Under the pieces are notes generated by a model that was not told where the DNA came from, ran no database searches, and saw only the letters and a program-made list of their open reading frames with translations. From assembly GCA_029990175.1 (NCBI GenBank), contig JARKIP010000035.1, forward strand, positions 38,826,001 to 38,890,000: 64,000 nt of DNA. Reading direction: 5' to 3'. This document shows, piece after piece, positions 10,700 through 25,600 of this stretch (its first letter is position 1; every line of letters begins with the position of its first letter). The DNA is from Petunia secreta (taxonomy: Eukaryota; Streptophyta; Magnoliopsida; Solanales; Solanaceae). A program made the translations under genes and the position numbers.

Positions 10700-13600
10700 G
10701 TTTTAATCCCAGTCTTGGAACGATACTATTTGGTGTTTTACAGGTTCCTTTTTTCTTTGCAAAAAATAAATATGAAATTTCTCTATAAGCAATTTTTTTC
10801 TTTCTTGAATGCAATAGAAATGCAAATGTACGGTCTTTTTTTTTTCCTCTAAAATTTTCTTTCAGGTGGGAGTCACAGCAGGGGGTGCACTTTTGATAGA
10901 TAGAACTGGTAGAAGACCCCTTCTAATGGTAAAAAAGCTATCAATTATTAGATTCTTCTTACTTGGTAGGAGTATTTGAGTTCAATGTAAAATCCGAAGC
11001 GTCCCCCAATTCCCCCTCGCCCCGGCATCCCCCCCCCCCCCTCCCTCCCCCTTTCCTCCTACAAATTATTAAATAAAAGTCAACAACCCTTGGAAAAAGC
11101 CAAAGGGAAAGGACAAAGGGAGAGAGAAGGTCACTTATGTAAAATTAAATTTTATTTATTTTTCAGATGTCTGCGTCTGGCTTGCTATTTGGCAATCTAC
11201 TGATAGCATTTTCATTCCTTCTCAAGGTAAATAAGTAAGCGCCTGGCCCTAGATTCCATAAAAATAAAATTTTGAAATAGAGTTGTTAAGTTGAGTTGAA
11301 AAATAATATTTGATAATTAAAAGTATACAGGGACATATACTTTACTTGAAAAAAGTTAAGTATATGCAGGAAAACTTTTTGTTGAAAAACTTGAAAGTGG
11401 TATATTTTGATTTTAACAAAATTCATTTTTAAGAATCTCAAAAAACTGACAAAAGTTTACGGCAAAACAAGTTTTTGAGATTTTTTTGTTTTTTAAATAA
11501 GAAATATATCTATATCCAAACGGCTCCTTATTTGTTTTATCTTATGACCAGGCTCATTCTCTCGCACCAACTCTGGTCCCCACCCTTGCAATTGTTGGTG
11601 TTTTGGTAAGACTTTGTTATACAAACTTAATTCTAGCCTTAAAAAAATGTTCATATAGTTTCTTCCATTGGTAATTGAGAGCCATTCTCTTCTTGACACG
11701 ACCCGAATTTCGGCTAGGCTGTGCAGGCAATCGACAACCTCCCCTAGATCTATCGGGCGAACCCTTTTGATTTGAATTCACAAAAATATACGTAAAATAA
11801 ACTTATAGATAAGAAATAAGACCTAAAGAGGCACGAATATAATTATACATAAGCTGTACAGAAGAAGTTACCGCTAACTACCCAATGTACTAGGTTTAAG
11901 GCTATCCAGACAGACATTTGAGAGTACAAATGAAGTATATACATTTCATGAAGGGAGCAAAATATAACAGAGGTAATAAACATAAAACTGTGGCCATCCT
12001 GAACAAAAGCTGGCTCACCCTGACAATTGAAGTCGTCTTCACTCCTAAACAACGTGGCGAACTCAATCCTTGATCGAACTTGCCGAAACGAAATAAAAAG
12101 ACAAGAAACAAACAACAAACAAGGGTGAGTCAAAAGGACTTTCAGTAAGTGGGAATGGACCATCCACCTCAAAGAATAGGATAGCAAGCCAGGGAGAAGA
12201 GCTAAGCAAATACAGACCATAAACACATACAACTAAAGCATGTAAACCAATTAGAGATACAAGATAGCTAGAAACATATAGGCAAACTGAAATATGTCCA
12301 AACATGGTATACATACAGTATACATACACAACACGGTAGTCACACAATAGTCAGCATGCAATGCAATGAAATGGGATGAATGCGGTATGATGCAATACAG
12401 TCACATGTGCCTGATACCTATCTCCGGCGCGGGAGTCTCATCATCTACCAGAAGATATATGCAATGATGACCCTTTACTGACTCGGGACTCTAATCGATT
12501 ACCAGGAAGTATATGCAATAATGGTGCTCCACCGGCGGGGGACTCTCATCAACTACCGGAAAATATATGCCAAGCTCACAAGCAAAGTACAATGCTTTTA
12601 TGCTCAATGCAATAGCAATAACAAGACATAACATATAATATACAGTATACATCCAAAACTAAGGCGTAATAAGTACGCCTATTGGCAGCTACATACGTAA
12701 GGAACACGTGGTAGAATATCCACAAGGCCAAGGGCCACCAAAGAAATAGATATAATTACTTACCTTGTTCCAAAGCTAGCACTGCTACTTAACAACCGCT
12801 TTGACCTTTGGATTCACTACCAAACAATCCTGCTCTATTCAATAAGCAGAAAAATATATCAAATAAGACTAAATGCTTCATTCCTTACGTCTTAGAACAA
12901 TTCGGTTAGGAACCCGACAGCCAATTCGCATAGGCAATACGCAGTCCAGGCCTATTTACATGGTTCAAAATCACATAACCGAACTCTTAATTAATTACAT
13001 TTAGGGGTTGCTCATAACTCCATGAGTACGAATATATAATCAATTTCATTTTCGAGATCCAATTAACCCTTTAAACTATCAATTTAACTTACTACAACGA
13101 TGTTTAATATTCCGATTTCTACCGTTAAAAATTTTCAAACACACGTAATAAACTGAAATAATAAATTGACATCATTACCTGAATATTTCAGGTTGAAATT
13201 CTATATTGTTCCTTCTCTTCCTTTCATTTCTCTCTTTTTCTGATATTTTTTTCGTTCAGTAGTTATCCCTCTTTTCGTTCTCATGTTTCTGTTTCGCTTC
13301 TTAAGTTTCTCTTTTAAATGAAAGCTAAGGGATTCTTATCCCTTAGCCACTGCCTACCCTTTATAGTTTTTTCGTTTTCTTTCTTTTCCTTTTTTTTTTT
13401 TTTGAAAACTTGTTAATGCGACTAAAATTAAAACGGAACTCTACAAAACTCGGAATGATCCCAAATTTTTCAAGCAAGTTATACCAAATTTATGTGACGT
13501 ACTCGCTAAGACGGATCTAGAATCAGATTCCCAAAACTCAAGATACGAATTAAACGAAAAGAGATCAAATTATTAACTTTCGGCATTTTAGCGGAAACTA

Positions 13601-16600
13601 TCCGAACGACCTCGAAATTCACTTCTGAAAGTTTACACAGGTCACAAATGACTATACGAACCTAACGACCCTTTCAGATTTCGAATCGGAGTTCATTCGC
13701 CAAAATTGAGCTCGAAAATCTCTTTTTAAGATTTATCGCTAACGAAAAATGAAACCTTCTTCTGATACCTGCCAAACGAGGTCTAATTTAGCTCAAATTT
13801 TACAGACAAGTCTTAATGAATCTTACAAAGCTTTTAAAACTGTCAGCATGCTAATCAAAGTCCAAACTCCTGAAACGACTACCTAAGGTCGTTTCTTTCT
13901 CCTCCAGTTAGACTCTTGTTCGTCCTCGAACGAGCTTGAGTTTATAGAAAAATTCACACAAATAACAAGAGAACCTGCACGACCTTGATAAAATGTTCCA
14001 CAGACATTGTCTAATGATTACAGAATCAGAATTATAACACGCACACTGAGCTCTTGGAATAAAACATATGTGGATAATATGATAACACCAGAGGCCAGCT
14101 TATTCTCACTAAGCTGACCCTTCATCGATCACGAGAGGAGAGTTTTACGTTGTCGGAACGAAGATACACGGGACTCTGGATGGATTAACATGATTCCGCC
14201 GACGAATCACCTCATCGATATACTTTGCGATATCGAACCGGTGGGTGAAACAAGAATTAGCTTACGCTTCAGCAATGCCTTAGAGATTTAATATTAGCAT
14301 TCAGTATTGGAGGAAGACTCCTCCACTTAGAGCATAAACTCATTCAGCTAATTTGAATATAAATAGCCATCTTCGCACGGTCTGCTATACTAAGGAAGAC
14401 TTAGCTAAAAATAGAATACGACTCAGACCTGAGCTACCAAATTACCCTCTCGAGTTGCCAAACAGCTACAACTCTCGAGTTCAAAACTCCATACCTTTGC
14501 CGTAAGCACCACTGCCTGATGGATCAACTCAGGGGTCAAATGACGCCTCTCAATCCCTTAGTAGCATTGAAACACAATGATGTGCTTACCTAGCTACCTT
14601 GACACGCACTCTGGCTCACTACAGGAAACCTCACAAACGGCTACTAACCGCCCAAGCTCACTAGTACCGGAAGAAGAAGAGATGACAATGGACTGAGGAT
14701 AGGAATAATTAGAGCTTCATGAAGCTCATGTTCTTATTTGCTTGGCTATCAAAGCTAGACTACTTCCAAGTCAGGCTAACCAAAGAATTACAGTGAAGAA
14801 ATAGACATTAAATGAGCTTAATGGAACAACATCCATGCCAATTTAACCTTCCTATAAAAAGAAAATTCCGACAACAACAATAACAACAGCATACCCAGTG
14901 GTATCCCACCAAGGTGGGGTCTGGAAGGGTAAGATGTACGCAGACCTTACCTCCACCAAGGTGCAGAGGCTGTTTCTGATAGACTCTCAACTAACTAACT
15001 CCAACAAGGTGGAGAGGCTGTTTCCGATAGACTCTCAACTAACTAACATCAGTGTGAAACACATTCGAGAGAAGCAATATGGCAATATCAAAACAACTTA
15101 ATGAAATACTGCTAGGAAGCACTCAAACATACTCAAGATACACAGAAAACACAAATAACACTTAAAATTCAAAGTAAGCTGAAAGCAAAATATACCTGAA
15201 ATCACTCGATTACTATTTATCCCTCTACCCTAATCTTCGACCTCCACTTTTTCCTATCTAGGGCCATGTCCTCGGTAATTTGGAGATGGGCCATGTCCTG
15301 CCTAATCACCTAACCCCAATTTTTCTTTGGTCTACCTCTGCCTCTCCGCAGGGTTAGCACTGCCAACCCCTCACACCTCTTCACCGGCGCATCTGTACTC
15401 CTCTTCACATGGCCAAACCACCTCAACCTCGCTTCTCGCATTTTTTTCCACCACTGCAGAAACTCCCGCCCTGTCGCGAATGACTTCATTCTCGATCTTA
15501 TCCATCTTAGTACGCCCACACATCCATCTAAGCATTCACATCTCTGCTACACTCATAAGGAAACTTTGACAATTTACCAAAAAACCCTTTTATAAAGAAG
15601 ACACGCTTACAAATAATATGATTCTACTAGCATCTCGAACCAAGAGGAGACACGTAGAAATAGTGACACTTTCTGATGGTGACGAATAAGAATCCCGTCA
15701 TCCTACAAACACTGAATCCCAAGGAGAGAGGGCTAATTTCTCTGTCCGCTATCTCCTCTATGTCACCAATTATTACAACGAGGGTGACGTCATTGAGGCC
15801 CTCAAGGACATGCTTAGAAAAAGGTAAATTGACTTGACATAATAACAGAAGATGGCACAACAAGATGCCAAACAAACAATACCGACACTCACTCCTAAAT
15901 CCCATACATTTAAACTGGATAAACTAGTAGGGTCTTACAAATACCAAGAATAAATCATACCAGAAGCTCACCCCTCTACCGCAACCGATTCTTGATAGAA
16001 ACAATATCCAAGGAAACAATGGAGAAAGAAACCTTTCCAGATCGATCAGAAGAATCAAATCTTACTCACATATAAGGGAAGAGGAAGTACATGGGTAAAC
16101 TACATCAGATGCCTCAGCATCCTGCCAGACTGAGCTCTCTCTGCAACTGAGCCGAGCCACTACCCTAATAATCACCTTCTGAAATATCACTTCCACCACC
16201 TTCTGGACCTCTGCCGGATGGTGGCATATCTCTGGCTGATTGAGATCTATCTGGAATACCCTACGACTGGGCAGGTACCTGAGGGCGAGAGAAAGGACGA
16301 CTGCCTGCTTGCCGGAGTATGGGAACACTTCTCAAAAGATGAAAGGCTCATGACAATAATAGCACCTTTTCGATGAAAATAGAAGCTGTACAGATTGTTA
16401 ATAGCTGTAAAGAGAAAACTGAGTTTAATCTTGATGAACTACTGGCGCACTATGAGAATCACGCGCCACAAGCTGAGAGAACCTGGCAGGTGACCTTCCA
16501 CGATAATCAAAACCCTTATCTCACCAGAAGAGGTACCATAATTGCCCATCAAGGCCACGGGTTTTCTTGCTCTGGCTCTTTTTGCTTTAACTTTATATGC

Positions 16601-19600
16601 CTCATTACCTCTGAGAAATATCAACATCAATATCAAATGAAGTCCCGACCTCAATATCTCGAGCCATTTGGGACCTCAAGGAAAGAGAAAGTTCATCAAT
16701 AAATCTTCAAACCTTCTCGAAAGGCTCATGGACTAATTCTAGTGCATATCCAGCCATCTTAGAGAATTCAATCTCATATTCTGAAACCGACAGGATATCC
16801 TGTCAAATCTACTCAAACTGGCAATAATTTTCATCTCGCTCGTTGCGCGAAAGGAACTTTTCCATGAATCTACGAGAAAATCCGCACTAAGTCAGCTTAG
16901 GCAAGCCTTGCTTGGTTGATAAAGAGTGGTCCATCAAACCAAGGATGGACCCTGAAAACGGAAAGCAGTATAATTAACACCATACAGCTCGAGATAACCA
17001 AGAGCCTGAAGGATATGCTCACATCATTTTATTTTAAAAAAATACACATGGATTATCTTATGCATGGCCTAAGAATATCGGAAGGTTCCATCGGGTAAAA
17101 TAATGCAGTCTCTTTGGGCACTCGGACCGAACTGTTACCTGGGCTAGCTAATCAGCTAGAAAAATTGGAGGCACAACACATGCTGCCTCTGGAACATAAT
17201 TTACTGGGGCAACATCAGAAAATGGAACAGGAGCTCCCTGAGTCCGAACATATGCATCTGCGATGACCTGATGAGCTGCCTAAGGAGTAGAAGGTTCTTG
17301 CAGTATCTGTGCCGCTAAGATTCTTGTAAAAGCATCGTAGAAAGCCGAGGGAACCACAAAACCCTGTTCCCATTGCCCACCGCGAGCTGGCATAATTGGG
17401 ACCTCCTTAACAGGATCGTCAGCACTATCCAAAAGTCTTGGGGCTTTATCAGCACTAACACCAGGCTAGACTGCTTCATCCTAAACTCCTACCCCATTTT
17501 TTTTGTTGCACGGGGGTTCAACATTACTACTAAGGAATTAACAAAAATTGTTTTTGTTTCCCAGACCGACGTACGATTAGAAAAGAAGGAAGAGAAACTT
17601 CCTAAAGCCATCATAGCCTCTCGTAGATAAGTATAGATGTCTACGTACCCATCAGCGAGAAAGACTCTATACCGGGCTCTGATACCAACTGATAAGACCC
17701 GAATATCGACTAGGCCGTGCGGGATCATAACAACCTCCCCTAGACCTGTCGGACGAACCCTTTTGAATTGAATTCACTAAAATACACGTAAAATCAACTC
17801 ATAGATAAGAAATAAGACCTAAAGAGGCTCGGATATAATTATACATAAGCTGTACATAAGAAGTTACAGCTGACTACCTAATGTACTAAGTTTAGGGCTA
17901 TCTAGACAGACATCTAATAGTAAAAATGAAGTATATACATCTCCTGAAGGAAGCACAATATAGCTGAGATAATAAACATAAAACTCTGAATAAAAGCTGG
18001 CTCACCCTGACAACTGAAGTCGTCTTCGCTCCTTAACAACGTGGCAAACTCAATCCTGGAGCGAACCTGCCGAAATAAAATAAAAAGACAAGAAACAAAG
18101 AACAAACAAGGGTGAGTCAAAAGGACTTTCAGTAAGTAAGAGTGGACTAGCCACCTCAAAGAATAGGATAGCTAGCCAGGGAGAAAAGCTAAGCAAATAC
18201 AGACCATAAACACATACAACTAAAGCATATAAACCAATGAGAGATACAAGATAGCTAGAAACATATAGGCAAACTGAAATATGTCCAAACATGGTATACA
18301 TACCGTATACATACACAACATGGTAGTCACACAATAGTCAGCATGCAATGCAATGAAATGGGATGAATGCGGTATGATGCAATACAGTCACATGTGTCTG
18401 ATACCTATCTCCGGCACGGAACTCTCATCATTTACCGGGAGATATATGCAATAACAACCCTTCACCGGCGCGGGACTCTCATCGACTACTGGAAAGTATA
18501 TGCAATAATGACCCTTCACCGGCTCGAGAATCTCATCGATTACCGGGAAGTATACGCAATAATGACCCTTCACCGGCTTGAGACTCTCATCGATTACTAG
18601 AAAGTATATGCAATAGTAACCCTTCACCGGCAGGGGACTCTTATCGATTACCGGGAAGTATATACAATAATGACCCTTCACCGGCTTGAGACACTCATCG
18701 ATTGCCGGGAAGTATATGAAATAATGGCCCTTCACCGGCTTGGGACTCTCATCGATTACCGAGAACGATATGCAATAATGAAGACACTCATCGATTGCCG
18801 GGAAGTATATGCAATTATGACCCTCCACCGGCGTGGGACTCTTATTGACTACCGGGAAGTATATGCAAAGCTCACAACAAAAGTACAATACTTTTATGTT
18901 CACTGCAATACCAACAACAAGACATAACATATAATATATAGTATGCATCTAAAACTAAGGCATAATAAGTATGCCTATCGGCAACTACACACGTAAGGAA
19001 CACGTGGTAGAATATCCACAAGGCCAAGGGCCACCAAAGAAATGGATATAATTACTTACCTTGTTCCAAAGCTAGCACTGCTGCTCAACAACCGCTTTGT
19101 CCTTTGGATTCACTGCCAAACAATTCTGCTCTGTTCAATAAGCAGAAAAATATATCAAATAAGGCTAAAGTCTTCATTCCTTACGTCTTAGAACAATTTG
19201 GTTAAGAATCCGACACCTGATTCCCATAGGCAATACGCAGTCCAGACCTATTTATATGGTTCAAAATTACATAACCAAACTCTTAATAAATTACATTTAT
19301 GGGTTGCCCATAATTCCATGAGTACGAATATATAATTAATTTTATTTTTAGGATCCAATTAACCGTTTAAAATATCAATTTAACATATCAAAACAATGTT
19401 TAATATCTCAATTTCTACCGTTAAAATATATCCAAACACATGTAATAAAAAGAAATAATGAATTAACATCATTACCTGAATGTTTCAGGGTGGAAATTCT
19501 ATTTTTTTTCCTTATCCTTTTTCTCTTTTTCTGTTATTTTTTTCGTTCAGTGGTTATCCCTCGTTTCGTTTCTTATGTTTCTGTTTTGCTTCTCATGTTT

Positions 19601-22600
19601 CTCTTTAACTTAAAGCTAAGGGATTCTTATCCCTTAGCCACTACCTACCCTTTATATTTTTTTCTTTTTCTTTCTTTTCCTATTTTTTTGAAAACTTGCT
19701 GATGCGACTAAAATTAAAACGGAACCCTACGAAACTCGGAATGAATCCAAATTCTTCAAACAAGTTATTCCAAATTTATGTGACGTACTCGCTAAGAAAG
19801 ATCTAGAATCAGATTCCCAAAACTCAAGATACGAATTAAACGGAAAGAGATCAAATTATTAACTTTCGGCATTTTAGCGGAAACTATCCGAATGACTTCG
19901 AAATTCACTTTTGAAAATTCACACAGGCCATAAATGACCATACGAACTTAACGACACTTTCAGATTTTGAATCGGAGTTCATTCGCCAAAATTGAGCTCG
20001 AAAATCTCTTTTTAAGATTTATCGCTAATGAAAACTGAAACCTTCTTCCGATACTTGCCAAACGAGGTCCAATTTAGCTCAAATTTTACAGACAAGTCTT
20101 AATAAACTTTACAAAGATTTTAAAACTGTCAGCACACTAATCGAAGTTCTAACTCCCGAAACGACTACCTAAGTGTCGTCTCAGTCAAGTTATTAAACTC
20201 GGAAAGTACAGGACTTCGCAACAATTTTTCTCGAAAGTTGTATTTCCTTTACTACTCTCGCCTGGATTATATTAATTGAGCTACCTGAATCCACTAATAC
20301 TCATTTAACATCATGATCCAATACTCGAAAAGTGACTACCAAGGGATCATGGTTCGGAAACAATAGTTCATATGCATCTACATCATCACCTTTGATGATG
20401 TCTCTGGATAAGGCATCTCAACTCCGTGAGTAACTAACACTGTAGCATATCTCTTATACGTGATCCCACGTACTTTTAAACCTCCAACAATAAAATTGAT
20501 CATTCCCTTTGGTGTCGAAGCTCTACATAAGAAGTTATAGATAACTACCTAATGTACTAGGTTTAGGGCTATCGAGAAAGACTTCTAATAGTAAAAATGA
20601 AGTATATACATCTCTTGAAGGAAGCACAATATAGTTGAGATAATAAACACAAAATTGTGCCCGTCCTGAATAAAAGCCGGCTCACCCTGACAACTGAAGT
20701 CGTCTTCGCTCCTTAACAACGTGGCAAACTCAATCCTGGAGCGAACCTGCCGAAACGAAATAAAAAGACAAGAAACAAACAACAAACAAGGGTGAGTAAA
20801 AAGGACTTTCAGTAAGTAGGAGTGGACCAGCCACCTCAAAGAATAGGATAGCTAGCCAGGGAGAAGAGCTAAGCAAATACAGACCATAAAAACATACAAC
20901 TAAAGCATATAAACCAATTAGAGATACAAGATAGCTAGAAACATATAGGCAAACTGAAATATGTCCAAACATGGTATACATACCGTATACATACACAACA
21001 TGGTAGTCACACAATAGTCAGCATGCGATGCAATGAAATGGGATGAATGTGGTATGATGCAATACAGTCACATGTGTCTGATACCTATCTCTGGCACGGA
21101 ACTCTCATCATTTACCGGGAGACATATGCAATAACAACCCTTCACCGGCGCGGGACTCTCATCGACTACTGAAAAGTATATGCAATAATGACCCTTCACC
21201 GGCTCGAGAATCTCATCGATTACCGGGAAGTATACGCAATAATGACCCTTCACCGGCTTGAGACTCTCATCGATTACCAGAAAGTATATGCAATAATAAC
21301 CCTTCACCGGCAGGGGACTCTTATCGATTACCGGGAAGTATATACAATAATGACCCTTCACCGGCTTGAGACACTCATCGATTGCCGGGAAGTATATGAA
21401 ATAATGGCCCTTCACCGGCTTGGGACTCTCATCGATTACCGAGAATGATATGCAATAATGAAGACTCTCATCGATTGCCGGGAAGTATATGCAATTATGG
21501 CCCTCCACCGGCGTGGGACTCTCATTGACTACCGGGAAGTATATGCAAAGCTCACAACAGAAGTACAATACTTTTATGTTCACTGCAATACCAACAACAA
21601 GACATAACATATAATATATAGTATGCATCTAAAACTAAGGCATAATAAGTATGCCTATCGGCAACTACACACGTAAGGAACACGTGGTAGAATATCCACA
21701 AGGCCAAGGGCCACCAAAGAAATGGATATAATTACTTACCTTGTTCCAAAGCTAGCACTGCTGCTCAACAACCGCTTTGTCCTTTGGATTCACTGCCAAA
21801 CAATTCTGCTCTGTTCAATAAGCAGAAAAATGTATCAAATAAGGATAAAGCCTTCATTCCTTACGTCTTAGAACAATTCGGTTAGGAATCCGACACCTGA
21901 TTCCCATAGGCAATACACAGTCCAGACCTATTTACATGGTTCAAAATTACATAACCAAACTCTTAATAAATTACATTTATGGGTTGCCCATAACTCCATG
22001 AGTACGAATATATAATTAATTTTATTTTTGGGAATCAATTAACCGTTTAAACTATCAATTTAACATATCAAAACAATATTTAATATCTCAATTTCTACCG
22101 TTAAAATATATCCAAACACATGTAATAAACTGAAATAATGAATTAACATCATTACCTGAATGTTTCAGGGTGGAAATTCTATTTTTTTCCTTATCCTTTT
22201 TCTCTTTTTCTGTTATTTTTTTCGTTCAGTGGTTATCCCTCCTTTCATTTCTTATGTTTCTGTTTTACTTCTCATGTTTCTCTTTAACTTAAAGCTAAGG
22301 GATTCTTATCCCTTAGCCACTACCTACCCTTTATATTTTTTTCTTTTTCTTTCTTTTCCTATTTTTTTCGAAAACTTGCTGATGCGACTAAAATTAAAAC
22401 GGAACCCTACGAAACTCGGAATGAATCCAAATTCTTCAAACAAGTTATACCAAATTTATATGACGTACTCGCTAAGAAAGATCTAGAATCAGATTCTCAA
22501 AACTCAAGATACGAATTAAACAGAAAGAGATCAAATTATTAGCTTTCGGCATTTTAGCGGAAACTATCCGAATGACTTCGAAATTCACTTTTGAAATTTC

Positions 22601-25600
22601 ACACAGGCCATAAATGACCACACGAACTTAACGACACTTTCAGATTTTGAATTGGAGTTCATTCGCCAAAATTGAGCTCGAAAATCTCTTTTTAAGATTT
22701 ATCGCTAATGAAAACTGAAACCTTCTTCCGATACTTGCCAAACGAGGTCCAATTTAGCTCAAATTTTACAGACAAGTCATAATAAACTTTACAAAGATTT
22801 TAAAACTGTCAGCACACTAATCGAAGTTCTAACTCCCGAAACGACTACCTAAGTGTCGTCTCAATCAAGTTATTAAACTCGGAAAGTACAGGACTTCGCA
22901 ACAATTTTTCTCGAAAGTTGTATTTTCTTTACTACTCTCGTCTGGATTATATTAATTGAGCTACCTGAATCCACTAATACTCATTTAACATCATGATCCA
23001 ATACTCGAAAAGTGACTACCAAGGGATCATGGTTCGGAAACAATAGTTCATATGCATCTACATCACCACCTTTGATGATGTCTCTGGATAAGGCATCTCA
23101 ACTCTGTGAGTAACTAACACTGTAGCAAATCTCTTATACGTGATCCCACTTACTTTTAAGCCTCCAGCAATAAAATTGATCATTCCCTTTGGTGTAGAAG
23201 CTCTACATAAGAAGTTACAGCTGACTACCTAATGTACTAGGTTTAGGGCTATCTAGATAGACATCTAATAGTAAAAATGAAGTATATACATCTCCTGAAG
23301 GAAGCACAATATAGCTGAGATAATAAACATAAAACTGTGCCCATTCTGAATAAAAGCTGGCTCACCCTGACAACTGAAGTCGTCTTCGCTCCTTAACAAC
23401 GTGGCAAACTCAATCCTGGAGCGAACCTGCCGAAATGAAATAAAAAGACAAGAAACAAACAACAAACAAGGGTGTGTCAAAAGGACTTTCATTAAGTAGG
23501 AGTGGACCAGCCACGTCAAAGAATAGGATAGCTAGCCAGGGAGAAGAGCTAAGCAAATATAGACCATAAACACATACAACTAAAGCATATAAACCAATTA
23601 GAGATACAGGATAGCTAGAAACATATAGGCAAACTGAAATATGTCCAAACATGGTATACATACCGTATACATACACAACATGGTAGTCACACAATAGTCA
23701 GCATGCGATGCAATAAAATGGGATGAATGCGGTATGATGCAATACAGTCACATGTGTCTGATACCTATCTCCGGCACGGAACTCTCATCATTTACCGGGA
23801 GATATATGCAATAACAACCCTTCATCGGCGCGGGACTCTCATCGACTACTGGAAAGTATATGCAATAATGACCCTTCACCGGCTCGAGAATCTCATCGAT
23901 TACCGGGTAGTATACGCAATAATGACCCTTTACCGGCTTGAGACTCTCATCGATTACCAGAAAGTATATGCAATAATAAGCCTTCACCGGCGGGGGACTC
24001 TTATCGATTACCGGGAAGTATATACAATAATGACCCTTCACCGGCTTGAGACACTCATCGATTGCCGGGAAGTATATGAAATAATGGCCCTTCACCGGCT
24101 TGGGACTCCCATCGATTACCGAGAACGATATGCAATAATGAAGACTCTCATCGATCGCCGGGAAGTATATGCAATTATGACCCTCCACCGGCGTGGGACT
24201 CTCAGTGACTACCGGGAAGTATATGCAAAGCTCACAACAAAAGTACAATACTTTTATGTTCACTGCAATACCAACAACAAGACATAACATATAATAAATA
24301 GTATGCATCTAAAACTAAGGCATAATAAGTATGCCTATCGGCAGCTACACACGTAAGGAACACGTGGTAGAATATCCACAAGGCCAAGGGCCACCAAAGA
24401 AATGGATATAATTACTTACCTTGTTCCAAAGCTAGCACTGCTACTCAACAACCGCTTTGTCCTTTGGATTCACTGCCAAACAATTCTGCTCTATTCAATA
24501 AGCAGAAAAATATATCAAATAAGGCTAAAGCCTTCATTCCTTACGTCTTAGAACAATTCGGTTAGGAATCCGACACCTGATTCCCATAGGCAATACGCAG
24601 TCCAGACCTATTTACATGGTTCAAAATTACATAACCAAACTCTTAATAAATTACATTTACGGGTTGTCCATAACTCCATAAGTACGAATATATAATTAAT
24701 TTTATTTTTGGGATCCAATTAACCGTTTAAACTATCAATTTAACATATCAAAACAATGTTTAATATCTCAATTTCTACCGTTAAAATATATCCAAACTCA
24801 TGTAATAAACTGAAATAATGAATTAACATCATTACCTGAATGTTTCAGGGTGGAAATTCTATTTTTTTCCTTATCCTTTTTCTCTTTTTCTGTTATTTTT
24901 TTCGTTCAGTGGTTATCCTTCGTTTCGTTTCTTATGTTTCTGTTTTGCTTCTCATGTTTCTCTTTAACTTAAAGCTAAGGGATTCTTATCCCTTAGCCAC
25001 TACCTACCCTTTATATTTTTTTCTTTTTCTTTCTTTTCCTATTTTTTTGAAAACTTGCTGATGCGACTAAAATTAAAACGGAACCCTACGAAATTCGGAA
25101 TGAATCCAAATTCTTCAAACAAGTTATACCAAATTTATATGACGTACTCGCTAAGACAGATCTAGAATCAGATTCCCAAAACTCAAGATACGAATTAAAC
25201 GGAAAGAGATCAAATTATTAACTTTCGGCATTTTAGCGGAAACTATCCGAATGACTTCGAAATTCACTTTTGAAAATTCACACAGGCTATAAATGACCAT
25301 ACGAACTTAACGACACTTTCAGATTTTGAATCGGAGTTCATTCGCCAAAATTGAGCTCGAAAATCTCTTTTTAAGATTTATCGCTAATGAAAACTGAAAC
25401 CTTTTTCCGATACTTGCCAAACGAGGTCCAATTTAGCTCAAATTTTACAGACAAATCTTAATAAACTTTACAAAGATTTTAAAACTATCAGCACACTAAT
25501 CGAAGTTCTAATTCCCGAAACGACTACCTAAGTGTTGTCTCAGACAAGTTATTAAACTCGGAAAGTACAGGACTTCGCAACAATTTTTCTCGAAAGTTGT

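Larger units (their letters stand above)
13913..17675 (-). mobile_element. internal region of the LTR A/B element, gag remnant only
   Basis: Lies between LTR A and the primer-binding site next to LTR B. Gag traces occur between about 17400 and 16670 (see separate entry). I see no RT, RNase H or integrase, so about 3.8 kb of internal DNA holds a decayed gag, a SINE (14865-15065) and a LINE 3' scrap (15220-15560). 13913-14860 and 15561-16000 have no recognisable coding content. Either pol was deleted, or the element was non-autonomous from the start. Confidence 0.65.

Noticed and set aside
11843..12347. Hydrophobic 94-129 codon frames repeated at 11843-12347, 17914-18334, 20585-21014 and 23265-23694
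   Set aside because: They recur in each LTR copy at the same place and have no upstream promoter or known domain; they are LTR sequence read by chance.
18388..18948. 186-codon open frames on minus (18388-18948, 21068-21628, 23748-24308) and one on plus (23727-24287) with an 18-residue repeat
   Set aside because: They are the 54-bp minisatellite of the LTR read in frames without stops; both strands are open at the same place, and the frames begin and end in LTR sequence.
19490..19702. Leucine/phenylalanine-rich 70-108 codon frames at 19490, 22160 and 24840
   Set aside because: They come from the T-rich tract TTTTTCTTTTTCTTTC of each LTR; no coding evidence.
12420..24230. CRISPR-like regular repeats
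   Set aside because: Direct 54-bp units without distinct spacers in plant LTRs; a minisatellite, not a CRISPR array.
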